Origin: Corynebacterium efficiens YS-314
Lineage (GTDB): Bacteria; Actinomycetota; Actinomycetes; Mycobacteriales; Mycobacteriaceae
Assembly (NCBI RefSeq): GCF_000011305.1
Contig: NC_004369.1
Span: 186,001 to 250,000, forward strand
Length of the DNA: 64,000 bases
Reading direction: 5' to 3'
In this document: piece by piece, positions 16,124-24,634 of the stretch
Layout: each line of letters starts with the position of its first letter
Numbering within the stretch: position 1 is the stretch's first letter
The notes under the pieces: model-generated
Seen by the model: the letters and a program-made list of their open reading frames with translations, nothing else
Database searches by the model: none
What the model was told of the DNA's origin: nothing
Translations under genes and position numbers: made by a program

Positions 16124-17040
16124 GCCGGGAACGTGAATACCCGGCGCGGTTCCAGGCGCACGGTGTCCCCAGGGCTGAGCGGGACATCGGACACCCCTGC
16201 ACCCCGTGCGGTGCGGACCAACCACCCCGGGCCCAGATAGACGACCTCTTGCACGGCAATCCCGGCCGGGTCGGGGGTCACCGTCACCTCCTCCGGCCGC
16301 GTCGCCGTGACCCGGTCACCCTGCTTCTCGACGTTCAATTCCGCCCGCCCCAGAAACCCCGCCACGAACAGACTGTCCGGGGCTTCTACCAGCTGCTGCG
16401 GCGCATCCGCCTGCACCACGCGACCCTCGTGGAGGATGACCATCTGATCCGCCAGGGCGAAGGCCTCCTCCCGGGAATGGGTGATGTAGACAAAGGTCAG
16501 GCCCAGTTCGCGCTGGATCCGACGCAGATCCGCCACAATCCCCCGGGCGAGCTGCTCATCGAGGTGGGCCATCGGTTCGTCGAAGAGATAGACCTGGACC
16601 TCCCGCACCAGCGCGCGGGCGATCCCCACCCGCTGGCGCTGACCCCCGGACAATCCCGCCACGCGCCGGGAGGCGAGGTGGTCGATGTGCAACATCTCCA
16701 GCACCCGCCCCACACGCGTCTCCACCTGCGGGCGGGGTGTGCGGCTGGCGCGCAGACGCAGCGGGAAGGCGACATTCTCCGCCACCGTGAGATGCGGATA
16801 CAGGGGTGCGTCCTGGAAACACAGCGCCGTGGCACCGAGGGTGACCGGTTGCCCATCGATGCTCACCTCACCGGCATCGGGGGCATCCAACCCGGCGAGC
16901 AGCCGCAACAGGGTGGTCTTCCCGCTGCCCGAGGGCCCCACCACGACGGTGATCGACCCGGTGGGCACGTTCAGGCTCACCTCATCCAGGGCCCTGACCT
17001 GCCCGAATGTCCGCGTGACCCCGTCAATGCGCAGCGACAC
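16120..17040 (-). CDS. modC: ABC transporter ATP-binding protein, probably ModC
   Basis: A 306-residue ATPase with Walker A GPSGSGKT near residue 36, Q-loop CFQDAPLYPHLTV, signature LSGGQRQRVGIARAL, Walker B VYLFDEP and H-loop ITHSREEAFALAD, plus a C-terminal TOBE-like region from about 235. Parts look like MalK/UgpC-type ATPases, so a sugar importer subunit is possible, but its place next to modAB and moaD makes molybdate likely. GTG 17040 lies 7 bp after the YvlD-like gene, with which it may be co-transcribed. Confidence 0.75.
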   Translation of the reverse strand: MSLRIDGVTRTFGQVRALDEVSLNVPTGSITVVVGPSGSGKTTLLRLLAGLDAPDAGEVSIDGQPVTLGATALCFQDAPLYPHLTVAENVAFPLRLRASRTPRPQVETRVGRVLEMLHIDHLASRRVAGLSGGQRQRVGIARALVREVQVYLFDEPMAHLDEQLARGIVADLRRIQRELGLTFVYITHSREEAFALADQMVILHEGRVVQADAPQQLVEAPDSLFVAGFLGRAELNVEKQGDRVTATRPEEVTVTPDPAGIAVQEVVYLGPGWLVRTARGAGVSDVPLSPGDTVRLEPRRVFTFPA

Positions 17041-17047
17041 CGTGGGG

Positions 17048-17467
17048 TCAGCCCCTGCGCCCGCCGAGCAACCCGGTCACCGGCCCGAGGATCCAGTTGA
17101 CCACCGTGATGATCAGCGCCCCCCACACCGCGGACCAGAAATCGGTGATGTGCAGGCCCAGCCCCAGCAGGTTGGAGATCCACTCCGCCAACAGGAAGAT
17201 GCCGGCGTTGATCACCAGCAGGAACAACCCGAGGGTGAGGATGGTCAGGGGCAGGCCGATGAGCTTGAGGATCGGTTTCACCGTGGTGTTGAGCAGCACG
17301 ATGATGGCGGCGACACCGAGGAAGACCAGGATGGTGTCGTACTCACCGTTGGCGTAGAACGGCTGCGCCGGGGTGGTGATGGAGATGCCCGCAATGAGCT
17401 GGATGGTTACCCACAGCGCCACCGCGGTGGCGGCGGTGCGGACGAAGAAACCCCAGATGCTACCCAT
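17048..17467 (-). CDS. YvlD-like membrane protein (phage holin 4 superfamily)
   Basis: A 139-residue protein with four membrane helices and the family pattern VLLNTTVKPILKLIGLPLTILTLGLFLLVINAGIFLLAEWI (residues about 60-100). The function of YvlD proteins is unknown; the holin name is only a family label. Its ATG overlaps the end of pat by 8 nt, so the two are probably co-transcribed. Confidence 0.85.
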   Translation of the reverse strand: MGSIWGFFVRTAATAVALWVTIQLIAGISITTPAQPFYANGEYDTILVFLGVAAIIVLLNTTVKPILKLIGLPLTILTLGLFLLVINAGIFLLAEWISNLLGLGLHITDFWSAVWGALIITVVNWILGPVTGLLGGRRG

Positions 17468-18488
17468 GGTGCACAGCCTCCCAGGCCCGGATGAGGCGAT
17501 CAGTTTCGGCGGCGTTGGTCACGGTGATCCGGGCACCCTCCGGGAAGGCGCGGATGACCACGCCGTGCTCCGCCAATCTGCCCGCCAGTTCCGCTGCCCC
17601 CTCACCGGGCAACCATACGAAATTGGCCTGGCTGGGGGCGGCACCGACCACCTGCGCCACACGCTCGCGTTCAGTGACCACCTCCTCGGTGCGTTCCAGC
17701 AGCTCATCAGCCGCGTTGAGGGAGGCGATGGCGGCAGCCTGGGCGAGGGAACTGACGGCGAAGGGGATTGCGACCTTGTTCATGGCCCCGATCAGCTCCG
17801 GATTGCCGAATGCGTAACCTACGCGCACCCCGGCCAGTCCGTAGGCCTTGGAGAAGGTCCGCAGGCCGATGACATTCGGGTAGCGCTGCACGGCCTCGGT
17901 GGACACGGGGGAGTCCTCCGCCCGGTTGAACTCGAAATAGGCCTCATCCAGGCCGACCACAACATCAGCGGGGACACGCTGCATGAAGGCCTCGAACTGC
18001 TCCTCGGTGAAGGTGGTGCCGGAGGGGTTGTTCGGATTGCACAGGAAGATCAGGCGGGTGCGGTCGGTGATGGCATCGAGCATCCCCTCTAGGTCATGGC
18101 CCTGGGTGTCCGGCAGCAGCGGGATCGGCACAGCGGTGGCTCCGGCGACGCGGGCGAAGATGGGGTAGGCCTCGAAACTGCGCCAGGGGAAGATGACCTC
18201 ATCCCCGGCAGCGCAGGTGGCCTGAACCAACTGCTGACACAGGGCGGAGGAACCACACCCCACGGTGATCTGCTCGGGGGTGAGTTCCAGGTGGTCCGCC
18301 AGCACGCCCCGAAGCTCTACCGCCCCCATGTCCGGGTAGCGGTTGGCGCCGGTGGCAGCCTCGGTGATGGCCGACACCGCCGCCGGCAGCGGGGGGAAGG
18401 CGACTTCATTGGAGGACAGTTTGAGGGCATCCCCGAGGTTCTTCCCCGGGACGTAGGTGGGGATGTCGGTGAGGTCAGCGCGAATCAT
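17460..18488 (-). CDS. pat: aromatic/histidinol-phosphate-type aminotransferase
   Basis: A 342-residue class I/II aminotransferase of the HisC group. It shows LSSNEVAFPPLP near residue 24, FLCNPNNPSGT near 155 and the PLP lysine in TFSKAYGLAGVRVGYAFG near 213. The C. glutamicum counterpart Pat makes phenylalanine from phenylpyruvate; the choice between Pat and HisC rests on this context (hisC normally sits in a his operon), and tyrA lies about 3 kb away. The frame extends upstream, but ATG 18488 follows TAGGGT by 7 nt. Confidence 0.82.
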   Translation of the reverse strand: MIRADLTDIPTYVPGKNLGDALKLSSNEVAFPPLPAAVSAITEAATGANRYPDMGAVELRGVLADHLELTPEQITVGCGSSALCQQLVQATCAAGDEVIFPWRSFEAYPIFARVAGATAVPIPLLPDTQGHDLEGMLDAITDRTRLIFLCNPNNPSGTTFTEEQFEAFMQRVPADVVVGLDEAYFEFNRAEDSPVSTEAVQRYPNVIGLRTFSKAYGLAGVRVGYAFGNPELIGAMNKVAIPFAVSSLAQAAAIASLNAADELLERTEEVVTERERVAQVVGAAPSQANFVWLPGEGAAELAGRLAEHGVVIRAFPEGARITVTNAAETDRLIRAWEAVHHG

Positions 18489-18495
18489 GAATTCA

Positions 18496-18501
18496 ACCCT
18501 A
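18496..18501 (-). promoter_or_regulatory. -10 box TAGGGT of pat
   Basis: On the minus strand TAGGGT precedes ATG 18488 by 7 nt, deciding against the longer open frame. Confidence 0.55.
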
Positions 18502-18648
18502 CTCGCGGGGGTGGACACGATCGTCTGGCACAATCCCCCTACCGCCGCGGAATGGGGGAAAACCCAGCTGTGGCCACCTAATTTGTCTAAATCCTGAAAC
18601 GGACGGTACTGTACTAGACGGTCATATCAACCATGTCGGTATGGCCAT

Positions 18649-18737
18649 GGAGACGTGCCAGAGCGGCCGAATGGGGCTCACTGCTAATGAGTTGTCCTCT
18701 TAACGGAGGACCGGAGGTTCAAATCCTCTCGTCTCCG
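18649..18737 (+). tRNA. tRNA-Ser (anticodon GCU)
   Basis: GGAGACG/CGTCTCC acceptor stem, anticodon loop CTGCTAA with GCT, long variable arm and T-arm GGAGGTTCAAATCCTCT. 89 nt, discriminator G, CCA not encoded. Confidence 0.96.
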
Positions 18738-18770
18738 CTCTTCGAGCCTTGTTTACAGGGTCGAGGATCT

Positions 18771-18843
18771 GCGCCCGTAGCTCAACGGATAGAGCATCTG
18801 ACTACGGATCAGAAGGTTGGGGGTTCGAATCCCTCCGGGCGCA
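18771..18843 (+). tRNA. tRNA-Arg (anticodon ACG), copy 1
   Basis: GCGCCCG/CGGGCGC acceptor stem and anticodon loop CTACGGA with ACG. 73 nt plus discriminator-adjacent CCA at 18844-18846. The same 73 nt recur at 20956-21028, where CCA does not follow. It starts 33 nt after tRNA-Ser(GCU), so the two may be co-transcribed. Confidence 0.97.
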
Positions 18844-18853
18844 CCACAATACG

Positions 18854-18889
18854 AAGATCCCGGTTGAACCACAGTTCAGCCGGGATCTT
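18854..18889 (+). terminator. Terminator after tRNA-Arg copy 1
   Basis: AAGATCCCGGTTGAA pairs with TTCAGCCGGGATCTT (one G-T pair), followed by a T-rich tail. Confidence 0.8.
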
Positions 18890-19195
18890 TCGTCTTTCTG
18901 CGGCCCCGGGCGGTGCGGGTGCAAGAGAGCCGTTCTGAGTCGTGCGCAAAGCGCGCAAACCGGGGTCCACGCAGGTAAGTACCCCTGCTTATGGGGGTGA
19001 TCACCGGGGTTAGACAGTGAAATAACAGTCCGATTAAAGGTAATGGCAATCCTGCAGGTGGTATCGCATGCCGAACGTATCAAGCAATTTGATCATATCT
19101 TTCTCCCGCTCTTCCACTTTACGTTCCAACATGTTAACGGGGTTAGGATTCCCGGGTCTCAAAAAGACCCGTACGCAAAGAGGAGAATTGCAGCG
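18890..19195 (+). promoter_or_regulatory. dccT upstream region with a hairpin before the ribosome binding site
   Basis: No gene is visible in these 306 bases. A 7-bp hairpin (CGGGTCT 19153-19159, AGACCCG 19165-19171, loop CAAAA) ends about 9 nt before the AGAGGAGA ribosome binding site, so it could affect transcript stability or translation of dccT. I find no -10/-35 pair that I trust. Confidence 0.4.
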
Positions 19196-20806
19196 ATGAG
19201 CGCAACTGAAGTAAAAGAAGGCGGCACCGGCGATACCGGTGGTGCCCGCGAGGCCGGTGATGTCGGCGAGGTGATGAAGGTCGGGGACCGGAGGGAATGG
19301 CACCGCCGGGCCCGTGGCCTGATCACGGGTGTGGTGCTCGCCCTGCTGGTCTATCTGTTCTTCCCCTCCAATGCTGTGGAGGTGGTGGCTGAATCTGCCG
19401 GTTTCGACCCGGAGGCCGAGTACTCCCGTGAGGCCATGCGGATCACCGCCGCCACCACCGTGCTCATGGCGGCCTGGTGGATGACCGAGGCGATCCCGCT
19501 TCCGGCGACCGCCCTGATTCCGCTGATCGCGTTCCCGCTGTTCCAGGTGTCCTCGTTCGCCGATGCCGCCTCACCGTATGCCAACCCCACCATTTTCCTG
19601 TTCCTCGGTGGCTTCCTGTTGGCCCTGGGGCTGCAGAAGTGGGACCTGCACCGCCGCATGGCGCTCGCAGTGGTTCTTGCCGTGGGTACCAGGCCCAAGC
19701 AGCTGGTGCTGGGCTTCATGGTGGCCACCGGCTTCCTGTCGATGTGGGTATCCAACACCGCCACCGCCGTGGTCATGTTGCCGATCGGCATGTCCGTCCT
19801 GGTGCTCACCGCGGAAACCGTCGGTGGCATGAAAAACCAGAAGAAGTTCGCCACCGGTCTCATGCTGGCCATCGCCTATTCCGCGTCGATTGGCTCCCTG
19901 GGTACCCTCATCGGCACCCCTCCGAATGCGCTGCTGGCCGCCTACATGTCCGAGTCCCACGACATCACCATCGGTTTCGGGCAGTGGATGCTGGTCGGTG
20001 TGCCGATCGCGGTGATCTTCACCGTGATTGCGTGGCTGGTGCTGACCACCGTGTTCAAGCCGGAAATCGATGAGATCCCAGGTGGAAAGGAACTGATCCG
20101 GGAGGAGATCAAGAAACTGGGTCCCTGGACCAAGCCGCAGATCAGCGTGGGTATCGTCTTCCTCGCGGCCGCCCTGTCCTGGGTTTTCATCCCGCTGATC
20201 CTGGACTGGACAGGTTCCGAGCTGGCCATCCACGATGCCATGATCGGCATCATCGCCGGTGTCCTGCTGTTCACCATCCCCGCCAACTTCAAGAATGGCG
20301 AGCGTCTGCTGGACTGGAAGACCGCCAATGAAACCCCGTGGGATGTGCTCATCCTCTTCGGTGGTGGCCTGTCCCTGTCAGCCATGTTCACCCAGACCGG
20401 TCTGTCCCTGTGGATCGGTGAAATGGCCAAGGGGTTGGGTACCCTGCCGGTCATCCTGCTGATCTTCTCGGTGGCGGCACTGGTGCTCTTCCTCACCGAG
20501 TTCACCTCCAACACCGCCACCGCGGCGACCTTCCTCCCGATCATGGGTGGTGTCGCCGTGGGCATCGGACTCACCGCCGGAGGCGAGCAAAACGTGTTGC
20601 TGCTGACCATCCCGGTTGCGCTTTCTGCAACCTGTGCCTTCATGCTGCCTGTCGCGACCCCGCCGAACGCCATCGCCTTCGGTTCCGGTTACGTCAAGAT
20701 CGGCGAGATGGTCAAGGGCGGTGTGTGGCTCAATATCATCGCTCTCATCCTCATCACGATTGCCACCTACCTGATCGCCATTCCCGTCTTCGGGATTGTC
20801 CTTTAA
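19196..20806 (+). CDS. dccT: dicarboxylate/Na+ symporter, DASS family (DccT-type)
   Basis: A 536-residue carrier with a polar N-terminal 45 residues and about 11-12 membrane helices. Both SNT signatures of the divalent anion/sodium symporter (SLC13) family are present (VSNTATAVVMLP and TSNTATAATFLP), as are the paired IGTPPNALL and ATPPNAIAF loops that bind Na+. The C. glutamicum relative DccT takes up succinate, fumarate and malate. AGAGGAGA precedes ATG 19196; the longer open frame to 19043 lacks a ribosome binding site. It lies between two identical tRNA-Arg genes. Confidence 0.88.
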   Translation: MSATEVKEGGTGDTGGAREAGDVGEVMKVGDRREWHRRARGLITGVVLALLVYLFFPSNAVEVVAESAGFDPEAEYSREAMRITAATTVLMAAWWMTEAIPLPATALIPLIAFPLFQVSSFADAASPYANPTIFLFLGGFLLALGLQKWDLHRRMALAVVLAVGTRPKQLVLGFMVATGFLSMWVSNTATAVVMLPIGMSVLVLTAETVGGMKNQKKFATGLMLAIAYSASIGSLGTLIGTPPNALLAAYMSESHDITIGFGQWMLVGVPIAVIFTVIAWLVLTTVFKPEIDEIPGGKELIREEIKKLGPWTKPQISVGIVFLAAALSWVFIPLILDWTGSELAIHDAMIGIIAGVLLFTIPANFKNGERLLDWKTANETPWDVLILFGGGLSLSAMFTQTGLSLWIGEMAKGLGTLPVILLIFSVAALVLFLTEFTSNTATAATFLPIMGGVAVGIGLTAGGEQNVLLLTIPVALSATCAFMLPVATPPNAIAFGSGYVKIGEMVKGGVWLNIIALILITIATYLIAIPVFGIVL

Positions 20807-20833
20807 TAACAGGTGACATCTGCGTGAATGTTG

Positions 20834-20866
20834 AACCCGCGCCCCGACATTTCCGGGGTGCGGGTT
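20834..20866 (+). terminator. Terminator of dccT
   Basis: AACCCGCGCCCCG (20834-20846) pairs with CGGGGTGCGGGTT (20854-20866) with one mismatch, followed by TTT. Confidence 0.8.
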
Positions 20867-20955
20867 TTGCGTATCAACTGCGGATTTGTAGGAAAATGGA
20901 ACCCGGTGTAATGTAATCAGTCGTTGCAGAGAGCGCGTAAGCCACAATCTGCACC

Positions 20956-21028
20956 GCGCCCGTAGCTCAACGGATAGAGCATCTGACTACGGATCAGAAG
21001 GTTGGGGGTTCGAATCCCTCCGGGCGCA
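20956..21028 (+). tRNA. tRNA-Arg (anticodon ACG), copy 2
   Basis: Identical over all 73 nt to the gene at 18771-18843; the downstream bases are CAA rather than CCA. Confidence 0.97.
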
Positions 21029-21037
21029 CAATCACAG

Positions 21038-21067
21038 AAAATCCCAGCCGGTCAGGCTGGGATTTTT
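21038..21067 (+). terminator. Terminator of tRNA-Arg copy 2
   Basis: AAATCCCAGCC pairs with GGCTGGGATTT followed by T residues (21038-21067). Confidence 0.85.
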
Positions 21068-21068
21068 T

Positions 21069-21143
21069 GCTTGTCGACGCCCCCTGCCCACCCGTACCCC
21101 CGGCAGGTGCGGGGAGCGCGCGGTGGGCGGGGCGTCGACAAGC
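21069..21143. repeat. Inverted pair of the CGTCGACAAGC motif beside tyrA
   Basis: GCTTGTCGACGCCCC (21069-21083) and GGGGCGTCGACAAGC (21129-21143) are perfect 15-bp inverted repeats, and pairing continues inward through GCCCACC/GGTGGGC after a 2-nt bulge. The right arm ends 4 bp from the tyrA stop codon. It could fold as a large hairpin at the tyrA 3' end, but no T run follows on the tyrA strand. Confidence 0.85.
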
Positions 21144-21147
21144 GGGG

Positions 21148-22170
21148 TTAGAACACCTCGATGCGCGCACCGAGGGTCTCGGCGTGGATGAGCTGCTTAT
21201 CCCAGTTCGGTTGGCCCGGGTGCATGCGCAGCACCGGGCGGGAGGAGGTGAGCATCGGGCTGACCGACTCCTGGGAGCGGCCGTGGCCGGTGCGGGCCTC
21301 ATAGCGCAGGCGGGAACGGTAACCGTTGTCAGCGAGCTGCTCCACGCTCGGTGGGGTGGCGGCCAGGTGGTCGCGGGTCTCCTGCAGAATCGCCAGCGCC
21401 TCATCGAGCGCGGTGAGCAGGGCATCGGCGTTGCCCTCACACATGGCACGCACCAACCCGGGTTCGGTGCCGGCGACGCGGGTGACATCCCGGAAACTGC
21501 TGGCGGCCAGCGACAGGGACAGCGCGCCACCGTTGTCACCGACGATGGCGGCGGTCTCCGCGAGCAGGTGGGGCAGGTGGGACACCCGGGCCGCTGCGGC
21601 ATCATGGGGACCGACGCGGGCGGGCACCACCTCCGACCCCACCGCGGCGGCCATCTGGCAGACATCCTTCCAGATGCCCGTCCAGTGGGCGGAGACCTTC
21701 TCTGTATCCATCAGGTGGTCGAAGGTGATCACCCACACGGCCCGCTCGAACAGGCCGGTCATGGAGGCCCCCCAACCGGATTCGGTGGTGCCGGCCATCG
21801 GGTGGCTGCCCACATAGCGGTCCTGCATGTCACGGGCCTTGACGGCGTCATAGACAGCTGTCTTCACGCTGACCACATCGGTGAAACCACAGTTGGGGGC
21901 GTGGGTGTTGATCTCGTCGAGAAGCTCCTCGACCGCGGTCATGGGCACAGCGAGGACGATGAGGGCGTCCTCCTCCGCGGCGCGCCCCAGGGTGGGGATG
22001 AGCTCGGCGGAGACGTCGAAGCCCTCCGTGACGGCGGAACGGGCGCCGGAGCGGGAGCGGTTATAACCGAAAACAGTGTGGCCAGCGGCATGGAGATCGC
22101 GGAGCAGTGATCCTCCGATGAGGCCGAGGCCGAGAATGCAAACCGGGCGGGAAATGTCTTTGGTAGTCAC
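21148..22170 (-). CDS. tyrA: prephenate dehydrogenase TyrA
   Basis: A 340-residue protein with the NAD(P)-binding motif ILGLGLIGGSLLRDL near residue 12, GSHPMAGTTESGWG near 120 and RVSHLPHLLAE near 205. It makes 4-hydroxyphenylpyruvate or arogenate-derived tyrosine; corynebacteria use the arogenate route. I take GTG 22170, which gives the usual 340 residues; ATG 22191 (MCHTCQ) is the alternative. The large open frame upstream is an antisense shadow of the next two genes. It is divergent from the deaminase-associated gene, 37 bp away. Confidence 0.9.
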   Translation of the reverse strand: MTTKDISRPVCILGLGLIGGSLLRDLHAAGHTVFGYNRSRSGARSAVTEGFDVSAELIPTLGRAAEEDALIVLAVPMTAVEELLDEINTHAPNCGFTDVVSVKTAVYDAVKARDMQDRYVGSHPMAGTTESGWGASMTGLFERAVWVITFDHLMDTEKVSAHWTGIWKDVCQMAAAVGSEVVPARVGPHDAAAARVSHLPHLLAETAAIVGDNGGALSLSLAASSFRDVTRVAGTEPGLVRAMCEGNADALLTALDEALAILQETRDHLAATPPSVEQLADNGYRSRLRYEARTGHGRSQESVSPMLTSSRPVLRMHPGQPNWDKQLIHAETLGARIEVF

Positions 22171-22194
22171 CTGACAAGTGTGACACATTGCTAC

Positions 22195-22200
22195 TACGGT
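22195..22200 (+). promoter_or_regulatory. -10 box TACGGT of the deaminase-associated gene
   Basis: TACGGT precedes ATG 22208 by 7 nt (TAGCTCT); no ribosome binding site, so a leaderless start. Confidence 0.55.
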
Positions 22201-22207
22201 TAGCTCT

Positions 22208-22693
22208 ATGGATGACGGTTTTAGCTTTGCGGTCACAGCCACCCTGGCCGATGGTCGCTGGCATGTGAGTCGGTTCAATGATGATTTCACCGGGATCGCC
22301 ACCTCGGTCAGGGCGGTCCGCGGTCTGCGCAGTGAGGGACCGGCTTTCGCCCTGCTCAACGTCGAGGACGAGTATTTTGTTATCGTCCGCCCCACCCCCG
22401 GTAATACCTTCGCCTTCCTCTCCGATGCCACGATGGCCGTCGATGATGATTTCGCCGCCTCCATCATGGATGAACTCGACGCCGACATCCCGGACCTCGA
22501 CCCGGATGACCTCGATGATGTGGACCCCTGGCCCGAGGGTGATTTCGATATCCTCGCCGATCTCGGCGTCGCGGAGGAGGTGCTGTCCGTCATCTGTGAT
22601 GACCTCGATCTGGCGCCCTCCGAGCAGTTGTTGCGCATCGCGGAGGAACTCGGTTTCGATGACGAGCTCGCCCGCGTCACGGGCATGGATTGA
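22208..22693 (+). CDS. tRNA adenosine deaminase-associated protein
   Basis: A 161-residue acidic protein (FSFAVTATLADGRWHVSRF at the start, a run of Asp/Pro near 95-115). In actinobacteria this family sits directly before tadA, as here, where the stop and the tadA start overlap (TGATG). Its role is not established; a partner or folding factor for TadA is an inference from the fixed gene pair. Confidence 0.8.
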   Translation: MDDGFSFAVTATLADGRWHVSRFNDDFTGIATSVRAVRGLRSEGPAFALLNVEDEYFVIVRPTPGNTFAFLSDATMAVDDDFAASIMDELDADIPDLDPDDLDDVDPWPEGDFDILADLGVAEEVLSVICDDLDLAPSEQLLRIAEELGFDDELARVTGMD

Positions 22694-23172
22694 TGGGGGT
22701 TCTTCCCACCCCGCGGCGTGTGCTGCAGGATGAACGCCGCATGCGTCACGCCCTCGAGATCGCCCGGCAGACCCCGCCCGGGGATGTGCCCGTGGGCGCG
22801 GTCATCTACGCACCCGACGGCCAGATCCTGGCCACCGCCACCAACCGCCGCGAAACCGACCGGGACCCCACCGCGCACGCCGAGATCATTGCTTTACGAT
22901 GCGCCGCCCGCCGCTTCACCGACGGTTGGCGCCTGACCGACTGCACCCTGGTGGTCACCCTGGAACCCTGCAGCATGTGCGCCGGCGCCCTGGTGGGTGC
23001 GCGGGTGGGCCGCCTGGTGTTCGGGGCGTTTGAACCCCGCACCGGGGCCTGCGGATCGGTCTTCGATGTGGTCAGGGATCCGGCCGTGCTGCACCGGGCG
23101 GAGGTCACTGGCGGGGTCCTGGAGGAGGACTGCGCCAAGTTGATGACTGATTTCTTCTCCGGGCAGCGTTAA
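22693..23172 (+). CDS. tadA: tRNA-specific adenosine deaminase TadA
   Basis: A 159-residue cytidine-deaminase-fold protein with HAE near residue 63 and PCSMCAGAL near 96, the zinc ligands and catalytic Glu. It converts A34 to inosine in tRNA-Arg(ACG), the substrate encoded twice just upstream (18771 and 20956). I start it at ATG 22693. Confidence 0.95.
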   Translation: MGVLPTPRRVLQDERRMRHALEIARQTPPGDVPVGAVIYAPDGQILATATNRRETDRDPTAHAEIIALRCAARRFTDGWRLTDCTLVVTLEPCSMCAGALVGARVGRLVFGAFEPRTGACGSVFDVVRDPAVLHRAEVTGGVLEEDCAKLMTDFFSGQR

Positions 23173-23277
23173 TTACAGCCTGATGAAAATTCCATAACAA
23201 CCCACTCCCGGCTGGTTGATGTCACTACAGTGGGGCCTTATAAGCAGCAACTACTTGATTCCGAGGAGTGAAACATC

Positions 23278-23511
23278 ATGGGTGACCTGTCCAACAAGGC
23301 TGAAGGTGTCGGCGGCAAGATCAAGGAGGGCATCGGTGAGGCAACCGGTAATGAATCCCTCGCCGATGAGGGTCGTGCCGATCAGACCAAGGCTGACATC
23401 AAGGAAGCCGTGAGCGATGCCGGCGACAAGATCAAGGACGGCGCCAACAAGGTGCTGGGTTCCTTCCAGGACAAGGACCCGGATGTGGAGCATCCCGAAG
23501 CCGTCAACTAA
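23278..23511 (+). CDS. CsbD family stress protein
   Basis: A 77-residue hydrophilic protein with the CsbD pattern NKAEGVGGKIKEGIGEATGNESLADEGRADQ and a second amphipathic helix. CsbD proteins are small general-stress proteins of unknown biochemical function. GAGGAG lies 8 nt before the ATG. The 105-bp gap upstream carries a TATAAG sequence that may be part of a promoter. Confidence 0.9.
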   Translation: MGDLSNKAEGVGGKIKEGIGEATGNESLADEGRADQTKADIKEAVSDAGDKIKDGANKVLGSFQDKDPDVEHPEAVN

Positions 23512-23553
23512 CTGATTTGTTTGACACCTCACCAAACCGTTAAGCTGGTTCGC

Positions 23554-23641
23554 GGTGGCGTGTCCGAGCGGCCGAAGGTGATCGCCTCGAAAGCGATTGT
23601 TGGGTAATCCCCAACCGGGGGTTCAAATCCCCCCGCCACCG
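23554..23641 (+). tRNA. tRNA-Ser (anticodon CGA)
   Basis: GGTGGCG/CGCCACC acceptor stem, anticodon loop CTCGAAA with CGA, long variable arm, T-arm GGGGGTTCAAATCCCCC; discriminator G, no encoded CCA. Confidence 0.97.
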
Positions 23642-23647
23642 CCAGTG

Positions 23648-23687
23648 GAAAACCGTCTGTGAGCAGTAGTGCTGACAGGCGGTTTTC
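23648..23687 (+). terminator. Terminator of tRNA-Ser(CGA)
   Basis: GAAAACCGTCTGT pairs with ACAGGCGGTTTTC, ending in TTTTC. Confidence 0.7.
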
Positions 23688-23703
23688 TCCATGCCGGGGG
23701 TTG

Positions 23704-24324
23704 TCAGCTGCTTGAAGGGGCCCGGGGGATGGCATGCGTGCCACCGGCATAGGGGAAGTGTTTCCGGTGGGCGGCCTGCCAGTAGATGTCACCGGCGGGG
23801 CGGAGGTGCCCGGCGGAGTCGTAGAAGGTACCGTCACACGTCTCCTCGATCACCTGCCGGGAGGGTCCGATGTACATGGCGAAGGCCGGGGTGGGGGACT
23901 CGGTGTAAAGCCCGGATTCATTCCGGAATTTGATGCCGAAGAAGCGGATATCCCCGGTGTTTGATTGTGCTGTGGTGGAACCGGGGTCATCGAGCGCAGC
24001 GAAGGTGAGCGTGCCGTGTTCATCCATGGATCCGAACGCGGTGGGGTGGGGCCCGTAGTTGGCGCCGGTGCGGTAGGTGATGACATCCCCGACATATTCG
24101 GAGGGATCCGAATTCAGGCCGATGTACCAGTGGGGGCGGGTGTTGCGGCTGGTCTCCCAGGGAGGGGGTGTGACCACCCCGTCCGGTGCCAGGCAGTAGA
24201 CCGGCAGTCCGGAGGCGGTGGTGGAGTTCTGCGCTGCTGCCGGGGAGGCCAGGCCTGCGACCACCAGCCACATCAGCATGATCATGATGGCCAGGTGACG
24301 GGCGGAAGTGAAGCTGTAAACCAT
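23704..24324 (-). CDS. secreted protein of unknown function
   Basis: A 206-residue protein with a signal peptide (hydrophobic residues 10-27, cleavage likely after ASPAAA). The mature part holds two Cys (VYCLAPDG near 43 and EETCDGTFYD near 162) that could form a disulfide, and many aromatic and Asp/Gly turns. I recognise no family. AGAGGTG precedes ATG 24324. It is convergent with tRNA-Ser(CGA) and divergent from the MmpL gene. Confidence 0.75.
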   Translation of the reverse strand: MVYSFTSARHLAIMIMLMWLVVAGLASPAAAQNSTTASGLPVYCLAPDGVVTPPPWETSRNTRPHWYIGLNSDPSEYVGDVITYRTGANYGPHPTAFGSMDEHGTLTFAALDDPGSTTAQSNTGDIRFFGIKFRNESGLYTESPTPAFAMYIGPSRQVIEETCDGTFYDSAGHLRPAGDIYWQAAHRKHFPYAGGTHAIPRAPSSS

Positions 24325-24634
24325 GGTGCACCTCTGTTAGTTAGTGACTCAGACCACATTTCTTCTTGGTGTCAGTGTACGGGGCCGCATGATGGGGGAG
24401 GGCGGAATGCTTAAAGAATCCTGTGATCGGGGTGGGAAAAATAGACATTCAGTGTGCCCATCCGGGAGCAGAGGACGGTTATCTGAAAAATCACCGGGGT
24501 ATGTCACCCGGGGTGCGGCGGTCCGCCACCGTGCCCGGTTTCTCCGGTTCCCGGAAACCCGCCCGACGGGGGTAAGTTGGACGGACAGAAGAACTGAGTG
24601 CGCTCATCAGTACGGTCAGAGGAGAAACACCCCA

